A DNA stretch of 10,956 bases from JBMZCV01 sp049613665 (GTDB taxonomy: Bacteria; Bacteroidota; Bacteroidia; Chitinophagales; UBA2359). The DNA is taken from assembly GCA_049613665.1 (NCBI GenBank), contig JBMZCV010000166.1:1-10956 (forward strand). Direction: 5' to 3'. The stretch's first letter is position 1; the number at the start of each line of letters is the position of its first letter. Made by a program: the position numbers and the translations under genes. Below, in pieces: positions 5,762 to 10,956 of the stretch. The notes beneath the pieces were generated by a model. That model was not told the origin of the DNA and did not search any database. It saw only the letters and a list, made by a program, of their open reading frames with translations.

Positions 5762-7213
5762 TTCAGGTAATTTGATGATATATTTCAACAAATTAAACAT
5801 TTGGTCACCTGCTTCTTCCCAGTCTAATGACCAATAGCCATTTTCAAAATAATTTTGTGGAATATCGCCCTTAAAAACACGAGTAGCAACTTCATAGGTT
5901 TCAGGTCTGTTAAAACCATTTGGCAACAGAAAATCGACAATTTTGGTCGTAATAAACAATGGGTCATATGAATTGTCGCTAAGATTTTTTGCTAATGTTA
6001 CCCAATTTGCTTTTGTGCCAACAGTAGCAGTATCTAGCAAAGTATCTCGCACAAAATCCCAACGTTTTGTCAAAGAATCTTCCGTTATCCAAGAGCGATA
6101 GCCCTGCCAACCTGCCACATCAACAGGTGCGAAAACAGCTTGACTCAGCTCATTGCAATCTCTTCTAACATCATTAAACATGCCATCGTCATATTCAATG
6201 CCTGTCTGATGTATCAAATTCATAAAACACTCAACAGGACTTTTGATGCGTGTGCCAATAAAAGCATCATCAAAAAAGTGTTCGCTTTTGAACAACTGCT
6301 TCAATACTGGTTTTAATTCAAAGTTGTTGTTTTTGAAGGTAGTAGCAAGAGCTGCAACGATATTTTCGTCTGGCGTTTCATAAATAAAATATTTATACAG
6401 CTTGGTGCAAATATGTGTTGCAATTTCATCGGTACGCTCTTGAAACAAAATATCATGCACATCATCATAGTTCCAAATGCCTGTTTGTCCAAATATCGTT
6501 TTTTCCTCCAAATCGAAACGACCTGCCGTAAAATATGCTCCTGACAAAGCAGACCTATTTACTTGCCAGCCTGTCAAAGCTCGTGATGTTTCTTCAATAT
6601 CGGCTTGCGTATAACCATTATCAACACCCAAAGTAAACAACTCATATAGCTCACGTCCATAATTTTCATTCGGACTATTTCTTGTATTGCTATAGCCATC
6701 GAGATAAATGAGCATAGCTGGTGTTTTGCCCATATCATAAACAAAATCACGGAAATTGCCTAGTGCATTTTGCTGCAATATTTTGTGATAGGCATACAAA
6801 TATACAGAAGCATCATATACGCCAGTTTCTGTTACGAAGTGGTTGTGCCAAAAGAAAGTTAGCTTATCTCGAAAGCCATTATTTAGCATATCTGTAAAAA
6901 ACTGATATATCCATTCATAACGTTGGTTACGTCTTTCAGTATTATAATCCTCTAAACTTGTATAACCATAAAGTGGTTCAAGCGTCCAATCTGCCCAAAT
7001 AGGCGTGGGCGACAATGGCAAATTATAGGCATCTTCAACAATTTGTTCGATTAAAGCGTCAGGGTTTTGAGCAAGTCCGTCCACAATCTGTTGATGTGTT
7101 GCTCCAAACCCCATACGTCTATACAAATGAGTGATTCGCCTATTGTCCCACGGCTTCGCAACACTTGGCACATAGGCGGCAATGCCGCTTGTAATACAAT
7201 CTTGAATTGGCAT
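5747..7213 (-). CDS. DUF1800 family protein
   Basis: This is a 488-residue, full-length member of the DUF1800 family (PF08811), a family of unknown biochemical role that is very often encoded next to DUF1501. Landmarks in order are ITHLYRRMGFGAT (27-39), RDKLTFFWHNHFVTE (115-129), MLIYLDGYSNTRNSPNENYG (167-186) followed by RELYELFTLGV, then RALTGW (211-216), IKSPVEC (323-329) and DVAGWQG (365-371). The His and Asn residues of FWHNHF and the NxxYGRELxELFTLG block are the most conserved parts of the family. No signal peptide is visible. The ATG at 7213 is the first possible start after an in-frame stop at 7249-7247, and no ATG, GTG or TTG lies between, so an N-terminal extension is excluded. 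It is the first gene of the operon with DUF1501, and a TACCTTTG promoter box lies 45-52 bases upstream. Confidence 0.92.
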   Translation of the reverse strand: MPIQDCITSGIAAYVPSVAKPWDNRRITHLYRRMGFGATHQQIVDGLAQNPDALIEQIVEDAYNLPLSPTPIWADWTLEPLYGYTSLEDYNTERRNQRYEWIYQFFTDMLNNGFRDKLTFFWHNHFVTETGVYDASVYLYAYHKILQQNALGNFRDFVYDMGKTPAMLIYLDGYSNTRNSPNENYGRELYELFTLGVDNGYTQADIEETSRALTGWQVNRSALSGAYFTAGRFDLEEKTIFGQTGIWNYDDVHDILFQERTDEIATHICTKLYKYFIYETPDENIVAALATTFKNNNFELKPVLKQLFKSEHFFDDAFIGTRIKSPVECFMNLIHQTGIEYDDGMFNDVRRDCNELSQAVFAPVDVAGWQGYRSWITEDSLTKRWDFVRDTLLDTATVGTKANWVTLAKNLSDNSYDPLFITTKIVDFLLPNGFNRPETYEVATRVFKGDIPQNYFENGYWSLDWEEAGDQMFNLLKYIIKLPEFQLA

Positions 7214-7257
7214 ATTCTTTAATTTGAAAAGTGTGTGATATATTATTTATTTTGTAA

Positions 7258-7265
7258 CAAAGGTA
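7258..7265 (-). promoter_or_regulatory. -7 promoter box of the DUF1800-DUF1501 operon
   Basis: On the minus strand 7265-7258 reads TACCTTTG, an exact match to the Bacteroidota -7 consensus TAnnTTTG. The -33 region, about 19 bases further up, is T-rich (TTTTTA) but not a perfect TTTG. Transcription should start near 7251, giving a leader of roughly 40 bases. Confidence 0.6.
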
Positions 7266-7842
7266 ATAACGACTATAATTTACATAAAAATTTGAGCATA
7301 TCAAACTGTATCAATAAGTTGTCTATTTTTTTATTGCTGTAACTAAAATAAAAAGTTAACATCATAATTTTTTAAATGACTATTTACTTCATTATTAACC
7401 AATTACATATTTAATTCATATTAAAAAATCAAAAAACAAAGCTTTTTCTAATAAGCATTTTATTGTCAAAATTTACATCTTATCTTTTTATAACCATTTA
7501 GGTCATCGCAATTTTAGCTTAAAAATACCAATATCTAAATAATTGTTTAACTTTTTTTTAAAAAAAAATATAAATATTAGCTGTCTAAATTCATATGCAA
7601 GTTTAAAATTACATTTTTTTATTAAATTCTACATTTTTTTTGCGTAAATATTTATCTAAAAAAGCTTTACATATTCATATTTAACATTATAAGTAAGTAT
7701 TGATTTGTGCAATATATTTGAATAAATGAATACACTTTCTTTTTTGTAAGTATTTTGTTTTTCACAATATCGCTTGCATAGAATAAAACATTATTAATAA
7801 AACTTCCGTACAAAATAGCAAACAAACTTACAAAATTTAAAA

Positions 7843-7887
7843 GCTGTTTAGATTTTTTTGGCTTAAAAAAAACATAACCTAAACAGC
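7843..7887. repeat. hairpin with IS-end-like right arm
   Basis: GCTGTTTAG at 7843-7851 pairs with CTAAACAGC at 7879-7887, a perfect 9-bp stem. Inside it a T7 run (7853-7859) faces an A-run (7865-7872), so most of the unit can fold back. The right arm read on the minus strand, AGAGGCTGTTTAGG, shares 12 bases with 3524-3535. It may be a small miniature element or a remnant of an insertion sequence. Confidence 0.4.
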
Positions 7888-7911
7888 CTCTTATTGAAAA
7901 TGTTACCATTA

Positions 7912-7919
7912 TTATTTTG
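7912..7919 (+). promoter_or_regulatory. possible -7 box of the glycosidase gene
   Basis: TTATTTTG differs from TAnnTTTG only at the second base and ends 42 bases before the ATG. No good -33 box is seen at 19-21 bases upstream. The T-rich DNA makes such matches common, so confidence is low. Confidence 0.25.
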
Positions 7920-7961
7920 AGAAATACATTTTCAAACCTATACTAAAATACTTCACAACTC

Positions 7962-10901
7962 ATGTTTACAAAAATTAAAAGAAGCTTTTTTTTATGCTTT
8001 TTTTCATTCAGCTTTTTTTGTTCTTTCTCAATTTTGGCTTGGAATCCAGATGCTGGCATTATTAATCCTTATACCACAAACGCAAATATAAGTTTATCGT
8101 CAGGCAATGAAGCTCACAAAATAAATGATGGTGATACACAAACTTTTTGGCAATCGGAAGCACCACTACCATCAAATTTTATTGAACGAACAGACCTCAA
8201 TATTTTGGCTGGCTTGGGTGCTATTGGGCTTTGCACCTCCTCCAACAATACGGCTTGCCACGATGTAACAGATACCAACTTGGACACTAGCACACCGATT
8301 AATAGGGTTGGAAATCTTGCTTTTTTAAATATCGTTTTGCCTCAAACAAGCAATGTATTAAGTGTGTCTTTGAAATGCAATGCTACGGCAGATATACGAG
8401 TTTATATGCAGAAAACGAATGGCGATAATTTTTTGATAGGAACATATACAGCAGAAAATAGCTATGGCTTACTTCGTTTTACACACTTCAATACTGACAT
8501 TGCAAGTATTCGGTTAGAAAGTGATGCCGATTTTTCGGTTTTTGAAGTCGCTGCTTTAGCCGATTTACCTACGGAATATGCTTTTTTCGATTTGGGCGAA
8601 ATAAAACCTGTTGGTTGGATAAGTACTCGACATTGGATGAGCGATAATGTAGCTTCAACAAAACTATATGTCAGTACTGATGCCGAAAATTGGACGCAAG
8701 TAGCACAGCTTAATCCAGTTTCTTTGCATACTATGGAAACCGTTTTGCCAGAAAATATAAATGCTCGATATGTGAAACTCGAACATGCCTTACATGATAT
8801 TGATTGGGTAAAAGCAAGTATTTGGGAAATGGCAGTTTATGACAAAAATGGCCCTTTTGGAGCAATGCCAACGCCAGAAATTCAAGCACATACGATGTCC
8901 GAACTTTTGGGTGTAAATGGCGTTTGGGGCTGGGGCTACAATACCTATGGCAGCGAGTTGGAGCAAGGAAAAGGTGCAACGCATTTTAATCGGTTGGCGA
9001 GTCATGCACGAAATTATCATAATATGGATTGGGACATTACCGACCCAGACCATACGCCAAATTACGAAAATATGGCCAATGGAAACGGCACAGAAGGACA
9101 GCCGTGGCTCAATTGGGATATAGAATATCAGTCGTGGAATGATGCTGGCTTGAAAGTGCAAGCAAGTATTCAATTTTTATCGACAATGCAGCCTTTGGCA
9201 ACATGGAATACGCCTTATGCTTCTGCGTATAATTATGGCTATGCTTTTGCGGCTCATTTTGGCCCTACCAGCGGAAATGGATTAATTGATGCAATGGAAA
9301 TAGGCAATGAACCGTGGCATTATCCATCTGATTTTTATGAAGAAGTGTTGCGAGGCATGGCTGAAGGTGCAAAGGCTGCCGACCCAAATATGCAAGTGAT
9401 GTCGTGTGCTTTGCAGGCTGGCATTGTGGAAAATGAAAATAGCTATTTCAAAAATTATACAGGCACTCACCTCAGCGAAACGGCAGCCAATTCGATTGAT
9501 ATTTACAATATTCATCATTATAGCTATGTAAATACCGAAGATGGAAATCGTATGGGTGTACACCCAGAGCATCAACATTCGAGCATGAAATATATCTTAA
9601 ATGATATTCGATTTCGCAACATAAATATGCCAAACAAAAAGATTTATTTGTCGGAATGGGGCTGGGATAGTGCTGGCGGTGGCGAAAATTGCACGCATAG
9701 CGAGTGCGTCACGGAGCAAGAGCAAGCTTTTTATGCCGTAAGAGGTGCGTTGATGTCGGCACGTTTGGGCTTAGACCGTTTGAGTTGGTATTTTTATGCA
9801 AATACAGGTGGCGGTTCTTCTTTATATGCTCGCTCTGGTCTGACTGCTTCGGCAGCAACAGGGTTTGCCGAAAAGCGTTCTTTCAAAGCTTTAGAAAGTA
9901 TGGTAAATACGATAGGCGACAAGCATTTTATAGATGTTATTCAAGAAAATGACGAAGCTTGGGTTTATTTATTAGGCGATGAAAATGGAAATGCGACACA
10001 TTTGGCAGCATGGCGACCCATAAATGGAAATGACGAAAATGAAATAACAATTGATATTGATTTGAATAAAACGGCTGTTGAGGCTCGTATTCTAAATGGT
10101 TTTTCGAGTGATGGACAAACGACAAGTTTGCCAATTTCTAATAATGGAACAATGACTTTGAGCATTTCTTCTGCTCCGCTCATTGTTTCTTTAGGCGAAA
10201 CCAATGTGAATCCGCTCACTACAAATCCTATTTGGAAGCTGAAAGTTTTTTTGGAAGGTGCTTATAATGTTTCAGATGGTTTGATGAACACAAGATTGCA
10301 AAACGAAAATTTGCTTTCTAGCACACAACCTTTTGGCGAAATGCCATGGAACTACACAGGAAATGAAAGTATTGCAACAGTAGTAAATGAGGTGGAAAAT
10401 ATAGTGGATTGGGTGTTGGTAGAAGCACGAAACCCCAATGATATATACGAAATAGTGGCTCGAAAAGCAGCCGTTTTGTTGCGAGATGGCAGTATTGTCG
10501 ATGCCGATAATTTGGAAAATGGCCTAGCTTTCAATGATTTAGACATGAATAAAAATTACTATGTTGTTATTAGAAGTCGCAACCATTTAGATGTTGCGAG
10601 TGCCAAAACTGTTATTTTTCCAAACGAAATAGTATATGATTTTACGAAATTAGAAAATATTTATGGTGGCGAAAGTCAGGCTAAAATAGTAGCCAACGAT
10701 ATATGGGCTTTGTGTGCAGGCGATATAAATGCAAATGGTGTGATTACGGTTAGCGATTTCAATTATTTCAAAGATGAACTTTCTTTTATCAATGAGTATG
10801 TGAGCAGCGACACAAATTTTGATGGCAATGTGACTGTCACGGATTTCAATACTTTTAAAAACAATTTTAGCATTATCGGAATATACGCCATTCGATATTA
10901 A
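7962..10901 (+). CDS. secreted multidomain glycoside hydrolase (clan GH-A-like) with discoidin and dockerin domains
   Basis: This is a 979-residue secreted enzyme, probably a retaining glycosidase. Residues 1-26 are an unusually Phe-rich signal peptide. A discoidin-like (F5/8 type C) carbohydrate-binding module has its start at about 41-66 (ANISLSSGNEAHKINDGDTQ) and its end at about 208-294 (FFDLGE, LYVSTDAENW, ARYVKLEH), with some 140 residues between them. The catalytic TIM barrel spans about 310-655: strand 4 is AMEIGNEPW with E450 as likely acid/base after the invariant Asn, and strand 7 is IYLSEWGWDS with E565 as likely nucleophile. A beta-sandwich follows (about 665-745). Residues about 757-915 are a module with LEGAYN, PWNYTG, DWVLVE and RNHL motifs. 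Two dockerin-like calcium loops, DINANGVITVSD (921-932) and DTNFDGNVTVTD (950-961), end the protein. I cannot assign the CAZy family or the substrate. Confidence 0.85.
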   Translation: MFTKIKRSFFLCFFSFSFFCSFSILAWNPDAGIINPYTTNANISLSSGNEAHKINDGDTQTFWQSEAPLPSNFIERTDLNILAGLGAIGLCTSSNNTACHDVTDTNLDTSTPINRVGNLAFLNIVLPQTSNVLSVSLKCNATADIRVYMQKTNGDNFLIGTYTAENSYGLLRFTHFNTDIASIRLESDADFSVFEVAALADLPTEYAFFDLGEIKPVGWISTRHWMSDNVASTKLYVSTDAENWTQVAQLNPVSLHTMETVLPENINARYVKLEHALHDIDWVKASIWEMAVYDKNGPFGAMPTPEIQAHTMSELLGVNGVWGWGYNTYGSELEQGKGATHFNRLASHARNYHNMDWDITDPDHTPNYENMANGNGTEGQPWLNWDIEYQSWNDAGLKVQASIQFLSTMQPLATWNTPYASAYNYGYAFAAHFGPTSGNGLIDAMEIGNEPWHYPSDFYEEVLRGMAEGAKAADPNMQVMSCALQAGIVENENSYFKNYTGTHLSETAANSIDIYNIHHYSYVNTEDGNRMGVHPEHQHSSMKYILNDIRFRNINMPNKKIYLSEWGWDSAGGGENCTHSECVTEQEQAFYAVRGALMSARLGLDRLSWYFYANTGGGSSLYARSGLTASAATGFAEKRSFKALESMVNTIGDKHFIDVIQENDEAWVYLLGDENGNATHLAAWRPINGNDENEITIDIDLNKTAVEARILNGFSSDGQTTSLPISNNGTMTLSISSAPLIVSLGETNVNPLTTNPIWKLKVFLEGAYNVSDGLMNTRLQNENLLSSTQPFGEMPWNYTGNESIATVVNEVENIVDWVLVEARNPNDIYEIVARKAAVLLRDGSIVDADNLENGLAFNDLDMNKNYYVVIRSRNHLDVASAKTVIFPNEIVYDFTKLENIYGGESQAKIVANDIWALCAGDINANGVITVSDFNYFKDELSFINEYVSSDTNFDGNVTVTDFNTFKNNFSIIGIYAIRY

Positions 10902-10926
10902 TTAATAGACCTGTTACTCTATAAAA

Positions 10927-10943
10927 CTATTGATTATCAGTAG
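10927..10943 (+). terminator. hairpin after the glycosidase gene, doubtful terminator
   Basis: CTATTGA at 10927-10933 pairs with TCAGTAG at 10937-10943 (one G-T pair) around the loop TTA, 25 bases after the stop codon. No T-tract follows within the window, so it may be only a 3' end structure. Confidence 0.25.
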
Positions 10944-10956
10944 CTTATAAATGTTC

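Larger units (their letters stand above)
7214..7961. other. divergent intergenic region, very AT-rich, no gene
   Basis: This 748-base gap separates the divergent DUF1800 operon and the glycosidase gene. It contains the DUF1800 promoter box at its left end, a T8A9 tract at 7552-7568, a direct repeat ACATTTTTTT at 7611-7620 and 7631-7640 (20 bases apart), a hairpin at 7843-7887, and a possible TTATTTTG box at 7912-7919 before the glycosidase. An 80-codon minus-strand frame at 7667-7909 shows only low-complexity Lys/Ile/Leu/Asn composition and I do not regard it as a gene. Confidence 0.6.

Noticed and set aside
3524..7891. Calling the DUF1800-DUF1501 segment a composite transposon
   Set aside because: No transposase, no long terminal repeats and no visible target duplications; only a 12-base inverted match.
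7667..7909. 80-codon minus-strand frame in the divergent gap
   Set aside because: Composition is that of translated AT-rich DNA, it contains the 7843-7887 hairpin, and no family is recognisable.
8731..10546. Several minus-strand and plus-strand frames of 60-130 codons inside the glycosidase gene
   Set aside because: All are alternative-frame shadows of a continuous 979-codon gene with clear domains.
1..10956. CRISPR array, tRNA, rRNA, riboswitch or phage attachment site
   Set aside because: No regularly spaced direct repeats, no T-loop-like GGTTCGAATCC sequence and no recognised aptamer core were seen on either strand.

Overview
The window looks like chromosomal DNA from a member of the Bacteroidota, probably an environmental, gliding or polymer-degrading lineage. 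I see no marker that fixes the genus. The reasons are a PorP/SprF-family protein of the type IX secretion/gliding machinery, a PorT-like outer-membrane barrel, a C-terminal type IX sorting-domain-like tail, a dockerin-bearing secreted glycosidase, very AT-rich intergenic DNA, no Shine-Dalgarno sequences, and promoter boxes of the TAnnTTTG type.

Layout. Bases 1-666 are AT-rich without a recognisable gene. Then on the plus strand come a PorP/SprF-like protein (667-1638), a strong terminator, an orphan class I SAM methyltransferase (1738-2496), a 290-bp structured gap, and a PorT-like 8-strand-type barrel protein (2787-3506). The convergent gap 3507-3983 is packed with inverted repeats: an 18-bp-stem terminator, a perfect 33-base palindrome, a REPIN-like unit built of two inverted hairpins inside an outer stem, and a 9-bp inverted pair. 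On the minus strand a two-gene operon follows, DUF1800 (7213-5747) then DUF1501 (5675-3984), driven by a good TACCTTTG promoter. A 748-bp AT-rich divergent region leads to a 979-residue secreted multidomain glycoside hydrolase of clan GH-A (7962-10901, plus strand).

How the genes fit together. Most products are predicted to be outside the cytoplasm: two outer-membrane proteins, a Tat-exported DUF1501 protein with a type IX-like tail, and a secreted glycosidase. DUF1800 and DUF1501 are a recurrent gene pair of unknown biochemical function; here they probably work together. The glycosidase is a separate transcription unit, and a functional link with the pair is only conjecture. No CRISPR array, tRNA, rRNA, transposase or phage gene is visible. 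The least-explained parts are the palindrome cluster at 3570-3880, the unusual N- and C-termini of the DUF1501 protein, and the architecture of the glycosidase.
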